Notes: generated by a model from the letters alone, not told the origin. DNA of 64,000 nt from an uncultured Bacteroidales bacterium (GCA_902782465.1 CACZNH010000003.1:124001-188000); one strand, 5' to 3'. Counted from the stretch's first letter, positions 52,002 to 61,149 are shown. Numbers and translations: made by a program.

Positions 52002-52405
52002 ACCAGTGAATGGGTGTACTCTTTCTCCCGCTTCAGCATCTCCTTAATTTCGTCGTATGTCATGTTATGGAACTCTGAGGGACGGATGCTCTTGTCGTCG
52101 ATATAGAAGCCTTCAAAGCCACACCAGGGTTTGCCAACGATGACTTCGTCAAAGGGCACACCGTTGTTTGTCAGCCAGTTGATGATGTTAGGCAACGTGT
52201 AGATGTTGATTTTACCGACGTTGGCCTCGTAGGTGCGCATCTGACGGCTGGAATGGATGATAATCTGGAAACCCTCCTCCTGATACTTCTTCAGCAGGTC
52301 AATCGTACGCTGAATGGGTTTACTGTGGACGTAGTCGCCATTCTCGGTGACCGAGATGGTGTCGTCCAAATCGACGATAAGTTTTTTTACTTTATTTAAA
52401 TCCAT
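51998..52405 (-). CDS. Small HAD-family phosphatase-like protein
   Basis: 135 residues. Motif I is LIVDLDDTI (Asp-x-Asp), motif II IIIHSSRQM, and the C-terminal GFYIDDKSIRPSEF carries the last acidic pair. It is a minimal HAD protein without a cap, as seen near nucleotidyltransferases in other capsule loci. Its start is 68 bases downstream of the pyruvyltransferase gene and its stop overlaps the kinase fusion. It probably acts on a phosphorylated precursor in that pathway. Confidence 0.87.
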   Translation of the reverse strand: MDLNKVKKLIVDLDDTISVTENGDYVHSKPIQRTIDLLKKYQEEGFQIIIHSSRQMRTYEANVGKINIYTLPNIINWLTNNGVPFDEVIVGKPWCGFEGFYIDDKSIRPSEFHNMTYDEIKEMLKREKEYTHSLV

Positions 52406-52473
52406 ATATTCTCTTATTAATGAGACGCAAAAAGTTGTATCTCAGGCTATAAGGTGCCAATTCCGAATTCTTA

Positions 52474-53553
52474 TTATTTCAGGGCTTCTGACAGAAATGC
52501 TATACTCTTCTGCCGCTCGTCATGCAGGCGCGAATAAACCATAGCCCAGTCAATGTTTCCCGCGTTGGACTCATCGGGTTCCTTGTCCGACAATAGGCGG
52601 TGCTGCAAGCCCAGCATATCCAGAAGACCCGTCAGGCGAGTATTGCCGCGAAGGGGATTTCCCAGGGCGTAAAACTCTTTACCGAACAGGATAGAGAAAA
52701 CCGTACCGTGGAAAGAATCAGTCACAAGCATCGATGCATGAGAAAACATCGCCAGCCACTGTCCAATGGTGAGCTCTGCCTGCACTCCTGCCGTGAAGAA
52801 ACTCACCTTCAGACCCTTTTGACGAGCAAGTCGGTCGAAAAACGCTTTTTTCTCGGAAGTGATATCCAAGCAATATACAGCAAGGTAGGGTTCATCCGCA
52901 GTCCATTCTGTATCAATGATTTGCTGATAATCTTCAGCTTCCAGCAACAGAGTCGGATCCAGAACCTGTTGTGCCACAACTCCAAGATGGTCGCGGCACA
53001 AAGCGATTGCTGTCTGCTCACGTACCGACACCGCATCGAACTGTTGCAACAAGGGTGCACAAACGGCCACCTGCTCTGGCGTATATGTCCACTGGTCAAC
53101 ACCAAAGGATGCCGCATAGGCGATGCGCCTCAAGGGCAGCCCCTCGGCAAACTTAAGGAACTTGTCATCGAGGTGTGACCGGTTATAACGTGGCCGCCAC
53201 ACCTGATCACTACCGACGATAATGGCCTCCATGCCATAACGTTTCACCGCCTTGCGCTCATAATGCCACATCACGCGGGTCTTGCTGATGTGCTCTTCAA
53301 CAAAGCGGCCAGTCTCCTTGCGACGCAAGCTGCCATGGTAGCGCTTGGGATAGAACCAACCAGGCTTGCCACGGGTGCGCATCCACCATGCCCTAACGTA
53401 ACTGTACAGATAATGGGGAAGCGTGAAACGCTGGTAAGCGTCAATCGTGATGGGGTCATGACCCAGGCGTTGCAGCACCTGCTGCAAGGCCCAATTCTGT
53501 AAAATGCCGCCGTAATTCATCTCCAACGGCTGTGTCACTATCCCTATACGCAT
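52474..53553 (-). CDS. Polysaccharide pyruvyl transferase family protein
   Basis: 359 residues from the ATG at 53553 (a TTG two codons upstream is less likely). RIGIVTQPLEMNYGGILQNWALQ, AIIVGSDQVWRPRYN, RIAYAASFGVD and LVTDSFHGTVFSILF (split) form the family pattern. The enzyme usually adds pyruvate ketals from PEP to sugars of surface polysaccharides; some members have other roles. It is the first gene of the whole locus and its promoter should lie within the 463-base region next to it. Confidence 0.9.
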   Translation of the reverse strand: MRIGIVTQPLEMNYGGILQNWALQQVLQRLGHDPITIDAYQRFTLPHYLYSYVRAWWMRTRGKPGWFYPKRYHGSLRRKETGRFVEEHISKTRVMWHYERKAVKRYGMEAIIVGSDQVWRPRYNRSHLDDKFLKFAEGLPLRRIAYAASFGVDQWTYTPEQVAVCAPLLQQFDAVSVREQTAIALCRDHLGVVAQQVLDPTLLLEAEDYQQIIDTEWTADEPYLAVYCLDITSEKKAFFDRLARQKGLKVSFFTAGVQAELTIGQWLAMFSHASMLVTDSFHGTVFSILFGKEFYALGNPLRGNTRLTGLLDMLGLQHRLLSDKEPDESNAGNIDWAMVYSRLHDERQKSIAFLSEALK

Positions 53554-53767
53554 AGGCAAACAAAGGGGTCACCGGCCCTTGAGGAGCTAGTGAACCTATG
53601 GAGAGCGGGTAAGGCTGGGGACACTATCACAGTAGTCATTATCAGCTGGTTACCTGTTGGTATGTCTGCAAACGTGCACACCATCACGACAAGAAAACTG
53701 CTCGCGAGAGGGCACATTTAGCTTGCAAAGTAAAGCAAAATTTCGAACGTACACAAATAAATAAGGG

Positions 53768-53775
53768 CAAAAATA
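53768..53775 (-). promoter_or_regulatory. Weak candidate -7 element for the polysaccharide locus
   Basis: Read on the minus strand this is TATTTTTG, an exact TAnnTTTG. No TTTG or TTG is found at the right distance upstream, so the call rests on one element. Transcription from here would give an untranslated leader of about 200 bases before the pyruvyltransferase gene. Confidence 0.35.
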
Positions 53776-53834
53776 GCGCAAGTTGAACACAATAAAAGCC
53801 TCGATGAATTCAGCAAAAAATATTTACAAAAAAA

Positions 53835-53850
53835 ACAATATCCCTATTGT
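53835..53850. promoter_or_regulatory. Inverted repeat over the -33 box of the LRR gene promoter
   Basis: ACAATA - TCCC - TATTGT, a perfect six-base inverted repeat. Its right arm contains the TTG of the -33 element, so a bound dimeric protein would block the promoter. It may be chance in AT-rich DNA. Confidence 0.3.
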
Positions 53851-53877
53851 GCACTCAAGGAAAACAATCTATTTTTG
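53846..53877 (+). promoter_or_regulatory. Promoter of the LRR surface-protein gene
   Basis: ATTG (53846-53849), a 20-base spacer and TATTTTTG (53870-53877) fit the Bacteroidetes consensus well. The transcript start should be near 53884, which leaves a leader of about 130 bases before the ATG at 54017. Confidence 0.7.
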
Positions 53878-54016
53878 CGTCGCGATTATTTCGATAAGAA
53901 TCTACCCGTCTACTGTATCGTAACTGATGCCAAAACGAGCAAGTCAGTATTCTTATCAACCATTAGTTTTTTCAGTGAATAACCAAAATTTTAAATATTT
54001 ATTAAATTACATCTTT

Positions 54017-57000
54017 ATGAAACGTTTACTCATTTTTAAAACATGTTGTGCTTTGCTTTTGGCCATGCTAGGCACGGGCCAAGCACACGCTAGCGTGACG
54101 CTCAGCTCAACCAATTTCCCCGATGACAACTTCAGGCTAGCCGTAGCGTCTGCAGCGGGTGTGTCTGACGGTTCGACGATTGACGAAGCGTCACTTACGA
54201 CCCTTGAAGTGTCCAATGCAGGCATTACCAATCTGAAAGGCTTGGAACTGCTGACGGGCCTGACCTACCTCGACATCAGCGACAACACCTCGCTTGCTAC
54301 TGGCGCCGACATCACGACGCTGAGAGCATTAAAAACGCTCAAGGCCAGTAATTGCAATCTGGTTTCTCTCCAAGGAACAACAGGAACCAGCGGCGTGTCA
54401 CAAGTCAGCGGTTCAGGATTAAACATCAATTTCTATAATGCCGCCATCACTTATCTGGACATCTCCAACAATCCTGACTTCTACTCCAGCGCCAACCTTA
54501 AAAACCTGACGAATCTGGAAACGCTGATTATGCACCATTGCACCCATTTTGACTATTGGGGAGCTCCTGGCACTTATCTGGAAAGCCTCAAGTATGTCGA
54601 CGTGAGCTATTGCACCAACATGGACCGCATCTACTTGCCCGTCGCGACAAAACTTGAAGTGCTCAAAGCTGCAGGATTGCCCAAAATAAAAGGGTTTATC
54701 TCAAAAACTTCTTATTCGAGTTCTGACCAAGCGCAATACTACATTGCTCTAAAAAACGGTCTGACTACACTCAAATGGCTTGATGTGAGCAGCTGTACAC
54801 AACTCAACAATATCTACCTCCCCAACTGCGCCAATCTGCAACATCTGAATGCAGAAGGCACGCAACTCATAGGTTTCTCGGCAAGTGCTTCCATTAGCAA
54901 TGGCATCCCCACCACTGGTTATATCCAGCTGAAGAACGGCTTGACGACACTTGATTACCTGAACCTTGCCGACTGCTCGTCCATGACCTCGTTCCGAGCC
55001 ATCAAGGACACCTATAACATCACGTGTCTGGACACACTGATTCTGACCAACAACACCCATCTGGGATGGTCTAATCACGGCATTGAGGCTCAGACGGGAC
55101 TGAGATACCTTGATGTCACCGACTGCAACATTTCCACCGAAGGTCCAGATTACATTCCCAACTTCGATAATCTCAAGTCACTTGAGACCCTGCTCTATGG
55201 TGAGAATCCCAATGTGGGCTATCTGAGACTCACTGGTTGCACCTCATTGACGACCCTTGACCTGCACGATGACACAGGACTCACCATGCTTGCACTTGAC
55301 AACTGTGGTCTGCCTCGCAACAACCTCAGTATCAACAGCTCAGGTTGCCCAACCTTTACCGGACTTAAACTCAACAACAACGGCTACAGTTCTGTTGCCG
55401 AAGCGATGGGAAATGCCACAACATGGGGTTTGGGTGACATCCGTTTCCTGTATCTGGAAAACAATAGCGGCTTCACTGGCGGGCCTTTAACCTTAGGCGA
55501 AAGCGACTGCGCAGGACTGACCGGCCTGGACTTGAGCAACAACGGCTTTACCAGCTTCAGCGCCCCCACTCTCCCTGCCAGCCTAACGGCACTGATGATT
55601 GGTAAGAACCCCAGCATGACACGTCTGGAAATGCATAATAATCCAGGAATCACCAAGATGGCTGCCGACACCGTCATGTTTGACGGAAGTGGTCTTTACC
55701 TGTTGGGCAACAGCGCATTAACCTATATGGATATCAGCGGAACCGCCGAGCAGCTCAATCACTTCAAACATATCGGCAACAACGGATCACTTAACGGCGT
55801 TCCCATCGACACCTTGAAGGCCAGCTACAACAAGTTCTACACCTTCAGGAATCTGACGACTGTTCCTGGCGGCAAGTATGAAGTGTGCAGCAGAAGCAGC
55901 TATGTCTACAGCATGTCCGACACGCCGCCCAACGCAAGGTACTACTACTCTGCATTCTGGCCGACTATGGCAGCCTGTCCCGACAGCGCATCACTAGAGC
56001 AGCTGACAGGACTCAAATATCTTGACTTGAGCCATTGCCAGTTGAAAGACTCGGTCTATCTTCACAAGAACACTGAGTTACGTTATCTTGATGTGAGCCA
56101 CAACCGCACCATCACCCGCTACACATCATCGCAGGACAAAGGCAAGGGGTACCGCGACTCGGGCGGCAGTACCACCCACACCAACACCAGTTATCCTGAT
56201 TATAAAAAATACCTTTGGCTAGCCGAAACACAATGCAGATACCCTGGCAGGCAAGAGGCCTATGACCAGGAGTATTACACCATGGACTACAACGACACCA
56301 CCGGCTTGTATATCCTTGACCTGATGGACAATGACAAACTTGAATATCTTGACATCAGTTATACTGGAATTGAGCAGACTGCATTGACCCATTGCCACGT
56401 TTCCAATGCCCGTTTCATTTGGATTCAAGACCTTCACAATTTGAAGTATTTTTATGCAAATTACAACGGCATGCGCTCGATGGGTATCGGCTCCCTGAAC
56501 GGCAAGCATCACCAAGAGGCGCTCAAATCCCTTGAAAGGCTGTCAGTAATCGGCATGCGCGGTGCCGACGTGACCACTATGCAAGGCTCAATGAACTTCT
56601 TGAACAACGGCAGATGTCCGAGGCTCCATTACGTCAATGTATCCTATTCGGACTTTGATTCCATTGGTGTCCACAACCCATCCATCGACACACTTATCGT
56701 CAAGGGCAACCCGATTCATTATATTGATGTCCAAGATGTTGACAACATCACTTATATTGATGCCACCGAGTGCGCTTTCAAGCAACGCGGTTATGATCCG
56801 GAAACAAAAAGAACCGTGGCTATCCCCGAAACCATCACGATGCGGTTCAAGTGGACAAATTACAATACCACGCCTCCCGTAACTTATGACTCAATCCAAA
56901 CAATCACGATGAACGGAGCCCGCTCCAACGGCCTCTATTCAGGTGCTGTCACAACTCCGTGGAGTGGTTTGCGAGGTATCCGTGCCCATCATCGCCCTGA

Positions 57001-58468
57001 ACTGACGACACTTTTGGTCAACAAGAGCAATGCATTGACTGACGTGTATTGCCATTTTGACCCCAAATTGACAGGCATTACGGGCTTTGACGATTTGGCT
57101 TATCCCAAAGACTCGGTGGACGCAGTTTTCGGATACCAGGCAGATGTCGACTCCCTAAATCTTGTATGGGTCAATGACGACTATGCTCTTGTCGACCTCA
57201 ACCTCACCAAAAACGTCAATCTGCAATACCTGCACGCCTATAACGACAAAGCACTGGGCGATATGCTGGGCGACAACGGTATGGACCTGAAAGAGAACAC
57301 CAACCTCGTCACAGCATGGGTATCCAATTCCAACCTGCTGAAGTTCAACAACAAGGCCTATGCCACATTAGATACTCTCAAAATTTGGCAGAATCCCCAA
57401 TTGGCAACCCTTGATGTTACAGGAAACACCGCACTCAAGTACTTTGACTTGCGCAACTGCATGATTCGTGAACTTGACGTGACCGGCAACAGTCATCTCA
57501 CCTACTTTGACTGCAGCAACCAGGACAGCATCCAGGCGCAGTGGACCGCCTTTGACAACTATGGTTTCACTATGCCACGACAAGTTCCCACCAGCATGTC
57601 CCAGCCAGGCAAGAACAGTATTGCCGACCTGCACTTCACCAGTAAGGAGTTGAAGACAGTTCATGCCGACAACAATGACCTGTACTGTATGGATGGTCTG
57701 AAGGACAACAGCAGTCTGCAGACCCTCACCTATAGCTACAATCACATTAACGGCATCGACTTGAGCGGTTGTCCCTCCATTCAGACCTATGACTGTTATC
57801 ACAACGTCAGAGGACTCTTCATGGGTGAATTGGCAACTTGGGAAGCGAAGGTCAACAACGAAACGAACACCTACAAGTTCTATTACTTGCAACTCAAGAA
57901 GAACGCCGGTGATGCCATTGGCAACAATGACACCTACCTCGGGCACAAATGCGGTCAAGACTCCCTGGAAACGGATATTGGCGGCTGGCCATACGTCAGA
58001 CAACTCGAAGACGATGGCTTCGACCCCGACAAGGTCATCAGCTTTACCGTCAATTCGGCAGGACCTTACAATGGCAACAGAGGCACAGAGCAGCCACAAG
58101 GCGCACCACGACGTGCCACCATCGTTTATGGGCCTGACACGGTTCCCGACCCCGACCTGATATACGGCAAAACCGTTGTGCTGCGATGCTATGACCAGGA
58201 ACGCAACTATATCGAATACCTGTATGACGACGGGCGTCCCAACATGACGCGTGGCAGCGGTTCGGCCTTCGGACTTGCATGGGCACCTCCTGGACAGCCC
58301 ACCGGCATTGAAGAAATCAGTGATGACAACCTGGCAAAGCCCAGTGTGGTGAGTGAGCGTTACTATGACGTGAACGGCGTTGAACACAGCCAACCCGTGA
58401 GCGGCGTGAACATTGTCGTTCGACAAATGGATGACGGTTCGACCCAAACCGTTAAGGTCATCCGATAA
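54017..58468 (+). CDS. Giant secreted leucine-rich-repeat surface protein
   Basis: 1483 residues from the ATG at 54017, where a clear signal peptide begins (MKRLLIFKTCCALLLAML, cut near AHA-S). The frame continues 30 residues upstream but without signal features. Most of the protein (about 45-1290) is leucine-rich repeats of the irregular bacterial type, for example LTYLDISDNTSL, LEYLDISYTGIE and LATLDVTGNTALKYFDL. A linker (about 1290-1400) and the end, GIEEI followed by RYYDVNGVEHSQPVSGVN, resemble the type IX-like C-terminal sorting region of Bacteroidales. It is probably exposed on or released from the cell, binding proteins or glycans. It has its own promoter and terminator and is not part of the polysaccharide transcript. 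Confidence 0.88.
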   Translation: MKRLLIFKTCCALLLAMLGTGQAHASVTLSSTNFPDDNFRLAVASAAGVSDGSTIDEASLTTLEVSNAGITNLKGLELLTGLTYLDISDNTSLATGADITTLRALKTLKASNCNLVSLQGTTGTSGVSQVSGSGLNINFYNAAITYLDISNNPDFYSSANLKNLTNLETLIMHHCTHFDYWGAPGTYLESLKYVDVSYCTNMDRIYLPVATKLEVLKAAGLPKIKGFISKTSYSSSDQAQYYIALKNGLTTLKWLDVSSCTQLNNIYLPNCANLQHLNAEGTQLIGFSASASISNGIPTTGYIQLKNGLTTLDYLNLADCSSMTSFRAIKDTYNITCLDTLILTNNTHLGWSNHGIEAQTGLRYLDVTDCNISTEGPDYIPNFDNLKSLETLLYGENPNVGYLRLTGCTSLTTLDLHDDTGLTMLALDNCGLPRNNLSINSSGCPTFTGLKLNNNGYSSVAEAMGNATTWGLGDIRFLYLENNSGFTGGPLTLGESDCAGLTGLDLSNNGFTSFSAPTLPASLTALMIGKNPSMTRLEMHNNPGITKMAADTVMFDGSGLYLLGNSALTYMDISGTAEQLNHFKHIGNNGSLNGVPIDTLKASYNKFYTFRNLTTVPGGKYEVCSRSSYVYSMSDTPPNARYYYSAFWPTMAACPDSASLEQLTGLKYLDLSHCQLKDSVYLHKNTELRYLDVSHNRTITRYTSSQDKGKGYRDSGGSTTHTNTSYPDYKKYLWLAETQCRYPGRQEAYDQEYYTMDYNDTTGLYILDLMDNDKLEYLDISYTGIEQTALTHCHVSNARFIWIQDLHNLKYFYANYNGMRSMGIGSLNGKHHQEALKSLERLSVIGMRGADVTTMQGSMNFLNNGRCPRLHYVNVSYSDFDSIGVHNPSIDTLIVKGNPIHYIDVQDVDNITYIDATECAFKQRGYDPETKRTVAIPETITMRFKWTNYNTTPPVTYDSIQTITMNGARSNGLYSGAVTTPWSGLRGIRAHHRPELTTLLVNKSNALTDVYCHFDPKLTGITGFDDLAYPKDSVDAVFGYQADVDSLNLVWVNDDYALVDLNLTKNVNLQYLHAYNDKALGDMLGDNGMDLKENTNLVTAWVSNSNLLKFNNKAYATLDTLKIWQNPQLATLDVTGNTALKYFDLRNCMIRELDVTGNSHLTYFDCSNQDSIQAQWTAFDNYGFTMPRQVPTSMSQPGKNSIADLHFTSKELKTVHADNNDLYCMDGLKDNSSLQTLTYSYNHINGIDLSGCPSIQTYDCYHNVRGLFMGELATWEAKVNNETNTYKFYYLQLKKNAGDAIGNNDTYLGHKCGQDSLETDIGGWPYVRQLEDDGFDPDKVISFTVNSAGPYNGNRGTEQPQGAPRRATIVYGPDTVPDPDLIYGKTVVLRCYDQERNYIEYLYDDGRPNMTRGSGSAFGLAWAPPGQPTGIEEISDDNLAKPSVVSERYYDVNGVEHSQPVSGVNIVVRQMDDGSTQTVKVIR

Positions 58469-58476
58469 TGTTTAGC

Positions 58477-58512
58477 CTTTAGGTGTCAAGCATCCACCTA
58501 AAGCCTTTTTTA
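58477..58512 (+). terminator. Intrinsic terminator of the LRR gene
   Basis: Arms at 58477-58485 and 58495-58503 pair perfectly over nine bases with a nine-base loop, followed by a T-run (58506-58511). It begins nine bases after the stop codon. A textbook structure. Confidence 0.88.
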
Positions 58513-58540
58513 GGGGCACGATGATAACATTGTGCCCCTA
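58511..58540. other. Second hairpin between the LRR gene and pdxA
   Basis: Arms TAGGGGCAC (58511-58519) and GTGCCCCTA (58532-58540) pair perfectly; flanking T and A runs extend the stem by about four A-T pairs. On the plus strand the T-run precedes rather than follows the stem. It lies just upstream of the pdxA promoter. It may be a back-up terminator or a structural barrier; the function is open. Confidence 0.6.
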
Positions 58541-58545
58541 AAAAT

Positions 58546-58577
58546 GTTGTGTGGATAGAATAAAAACACTACCTTTG
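58546..58577 (+). promoter_or_regulatory. Promoter of the pdxA operon
   Basis: GTTG (58546-58549), a 20-base spacer and TACCTTTG (58570-58577) match the Bacteroidetes promoter. The leader to the pdxA ATG is about 43 bases. Confidence 0.7.
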
Positions 58578-58626
58578 CCCTCTAATAGAAAAAACCATTC
58601 AACCTAATAACACGATTATCATCAAA

Positions 58627-59733
58627 ATGAGTGAAGAAAATAAGAACAAGCGATTGAGAGTTGGCATCACTATCGGTGACACCAACGGCATCGGAATCGA
58701 GGTTGCCCTCAAGGCAGTGAGCGTTCCCGAAATGATGGAACTTTGCATCCCGGTAATATATGGCTCCAGTAAAGTCATCAGCTATCACCGCAACGCATGC
58801 AACATCCCCGGATTCCAGATCAACCACGCCCGCAGTGCCGAGCAACTGAGGGAAAACATGCCCAATCTGGTAGAATGCATCAACCAGGACATCAAAATAG
58901 AGTTGGGACATCCTGACAAGCAGGCGGGACAGGCTGCATTCATGTCGCTGGAGGCAGCAGTACAGGACCTCAAAATGGGCCTTATCGACGTACTGGTTAC
59001 CGCTCCCATCAGCAAGGAGAACATCCAGAGCGACCAATTCCACTTCCCCGGCCACACCGAGTATCTGGAGAGTGCGGCCGGCGAGGGCGCCAGGGCTCTG
59101 ATGGTGCTGTGTACCGGCAATCTGCGCGTGGCACTGGCGACTATCCACACGCCACTGGGCAAGGTTCCGTCGCAGCTCACCGTCGAAGGTATCCGTGAGA
59201 AACTGCGTCTGCTAAATGTTTCAATGAAACGTGACTTCAACATCGATGGTCCCCGCATCGCTGTGCTGGCTCTCAACCCACATGCCGGCGAGAACGGCAT
59301 ACTGGGTAACGAGGAACGTGACATCATCGTGCCTGCCATGCAACAGGCTCTCGACGAGGACGGTGTGCAGTGCTTCGGGCCTTATGCTGCCGACGGCTTC
59401 TTCGGTGCTCGTCAGTACCGACGTTTCGACGCCGTTCTGGCCATGTACCATGACCAGGGGTTGGCTCCTTTCAAGACCATTGCTATGAACGAGGGTGTGA
59501 ACTTCACGGCAGGTCTGCCCATCGTGCGCACAAGTCCTGACCATGGCACAGGCTATGACATTGCCGGGCAGGGCATCGCCGACGAGACGTCGATGCGGCA
59601 GGCCATCTACACCGCCATCGATGTGTACCGCAACCGAATCCGCTACGACGAGGCGCACCAGAACCCGTTGCCCAAGCTGTTCCAAGACCGTGGCCGCGAC
59701 AACGTAAAACTCGACCTCACTAAAGGGGAATAA
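58627..59733 (+). CDS. pdxA: 4-hydroxythreonine-4-phosphate dehydrogenase
   Basis: 368 residues. PdxA oxidises 4-phosphohydroxy-L-threonine with NAD in DXP-dependent vitamin B6 synthesis. Family motifs run in order: GITIGDTNGIGIEV at the start, LVTAPISKE, FPGHTEYL, LALNPHAGENGILGNEE and MYHDQGLAPFKT, with the metal-binding His residues in the last three. Length is slightly above average, as usual in Bacteroidetes. It heads a three-gene operon (5-base gap, then ATGA) with its own promoter. The partner genes do not look like B6 genes. Confidence 0.95.
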   Translation: MSEENKNKRLRVGITIGDTNGIGIEVALKAVSVPEMMELCIPVIYGSSKVISYHRNACNIPGFQINHARSAEQLRENMPNLVECINQDIKIELGHPDKQAGQAAFMSLEAAVQDLKMGLIDVLVTAPISKENIQSDQFHFPGHTEYLESAAGEGARALMVLCTGNLRVALATIHTPLGKVPSQLTVEGIREKLRLLNVSMKRDFNIDGPRIAVLALNPHAGENGILGNEERDIIVPAMQQALDEDGVQCFGPYAADGFFGARQYRRFDAVLAMYHDQGLAPFKTIAMNEGVNFTAGLPIVRTSPDHGTGYDIAGQGIADETSMRQAIYTAIDVYRNRIRYDEAHQNPLPKLFQDRGRDNVKLDLTKGE

Positions 59734-59738
59734 GAACT

Positions 59739-60431
59739 ATGATAAAAGGCATCATCTTTGATTACGGCGGGACGCTCGACAGCCGTGGCGTTCACTGGAG
59801 CGAGGTACTGTGGCAAGGCTATCGGCAAGCGGAAGTACCCATCAGCAAGGAGACTTTCCGAACGGCATATGTTGAAGCCGAACGCGCCCTGGCACGTGAA
59901 CGTATCATCTTGCCTGGCGACGACTTCCACACCCTGCTGCGCAAAAAGGTTGCCATAGAAATCAGCTACTTGCCTGAAAAGCCCGACGAGACGACACGCA
60001 AACGCTGGACGGAAGAGATTGCCGCCTACTGCGACAATGCCGCCCGCGGCTGCATCAACGAGGCGCTGCCTGTACTGGAACAACTGCATGAGCGTTACCC
60101 CATGATGCTCGTGAGTAACTTCTACGGCAATATCGACGAAGTGCTGCGCGCCTACGGTATCCGCCACCTGTTCAAGGGCATCATCGAGAGTGCCGTGGTG
60201 GGTGTGCGCAAGCCCAACCCCACCCTGTTCCGCCTCGGTGTGGATGCCCTGGAACTGAATCCCGAAGATGTACTCGTCGTGGGCGACAGCCTGCGCAAGG
60301 ACATTGAGCCTGCCGAGAAACTGGGTTGTCACGTGCTGTGGCTCAAAGGCAAAGGATGGACTGACGAGGAAGACCGACAGACCCACCCTAACACCATCAC
60401 CCGTATCACCCAAATCTTAGAAACATTATGA
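59739..60431 (+). CDS. HAD-family hydrolase
   Basis: 230 residues. Motif I is FDYGGTLDS (Asp8, with Tyr-Gly in place of the second Asp at 10: DYGGT), motif II MLVSNFYGN, and motif IV VVGDSLRKDIEPAEKLG. The missing second Asp of DxDx(T/V) suggests a non-phosphatase HAD activity, or a weak one, although some HAD proteins of this layout are phosphatases. A good ribosome site (AAGGGG) precedes the ATG. The stop overlaps the next gene as ATGA. Confidence 0.87.
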   Translation: MIKGIIFDYGGTLDSRGVHWSEVLWQGYRQAEVPISKETFRTAYVEAERALARERIILPGDDFHTLLRKKVAIEISYLPEKPDETTRKRWTEEIAAYCDNAARGCINEALPVLEQLHERYPMMLVSNFYGNIDEVLRAYGIRHLFKGIIESAVVGVRKPNPTLFRLGVDALELNPEDVLVVGDSLRKDIEPAEKLGCHVLWLKGKGWTDEEDRQTHPNTITRITQILETL

Positions 60432-61126
60432 ACTACGCGATTATTGCAGCCGGAGAAGGCTCACGACTGGCACAAGAGGGTGTGGCTAAGCCCAAGCCCC
60501 TGGTTGAGCTACAAGGCGAGCCCATGATCGGGCGTCTCATTAACATTATGCTCAGATGCAATGCCAAGAGCATCAGCATCATCGTCAACGAACACATGAC
60601 CGAAGTGCGTGAATACCTCATGAGCCTGGACCTGCCTGTTCCGTTCAACCTGGTTGTGCAGACCACCCCCAGCTCCATGCACAGTTTCTGGCACCTGAGC
60701 CGCGTGATTCCCAAGGGCAAATTCTGCCTCACCACGGTAGACACCATCTTCCGCGAAGAGGACTTTAAGGGCTATATCGAGGCTTTTGAGAGCAACGACA
60801 GTCACGATGGAATGTGGGCAGTGACCCCCTTTGTTGAAGACGAGAAGCCCCTGTGGGTTGATGTCGATGAACAGATGAACATTACAGCATTCAAGGACAA
60901 GGGATGGGAAGGCGCCAAGTATGTCTCTGGCGGCGTGTACGCCATGACCCACGAGGCCTTTCCCGTGTTGGACTACTGTATCGAAAACAACATCAGCCGT
61001 ATGCGCAACTTCCAACGCGCACTGCTTGAGCACGGCAAACGCCTCAAGGCCTACAGCATTGACAAAATCATCGATGTTGACCATGCCAGCGACATCGCCA
61101 CTGCTGAAGGCTTCCTTTCCGCATAA
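60428..61126 (+). CDS. Sugar-phosphate nucleotidyltransferase-like protein
   Basis: 232 residues. YAIIAAGEGSRLAQEGVAKPKPLVEL is the NTP-binding loop (AAGxGxRL...PKPL), and LTTVDTIF gives the metal Asp. It is shorter than full NDP-sugar synthases and lacks a beta-helix tail. It is coupled to the HAD gene. It may activate a phosphorylated sugar for cell-surface glycans, possibly serving the polysaccharide locus 7 kb away; that link is speculative. Confidence 0.87.
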   Translation: MNYAIIAAGEGSRLAQEGVAKPKPLVELQGEPMIGRLINIMLRCNAKSISIIVNEHMTEVREYLMSLDLPVPFNLVVQTTPSSMHSFWHLSRVIPKGKFCLTTVDTIFREEDFKGYIEAFESNDSHDGMWAVTPFVEDEKPLWVDVDEQMNITAFKDKGWEGAKYVSGGVYAMTHEAFPVLDYCIENNISRMRNFQRALLEHGKRLKAYSIDKIIDVDHASDIATAEGFLSA

Positions 61127-61149
61127 AGCAATTGTCATTTAATAAAAAC

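Larger units (their letters stand above)
53554..54016. other. 463-base intergenic region between the polysaccharide locus and the LRR gene
   Basis: Divergent region. The half next to the polysaccharide genes is of mixed composition; from about 53740 on it becomes AT-rich with A-tracts. It holds a good plus-strand promoter (53846-53877), a weak minus-strand -7 element (53768-53775) that would leave a leader of about 200 bases, and an inverted repeat at 53835-53850. I see no coding gene, no UpxY-like regulator and no recombinase inverted-repeat pair of the kind that flips Bacteroides capsule promoters. Confidence 0.7.

Noticed and set aside
53554-54016. Invertible capsule promoter
   Set aside because: I found no pair of matching inverted repeats flanking a promoter and no site-specific recombinase gene nearby.
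57368-58447. 359-codon minus-strand frame opposite the end of the LRR gene
   Set aside because: Shadow of the LRR reading frame; Val/Gly-rich without any domain pattern.
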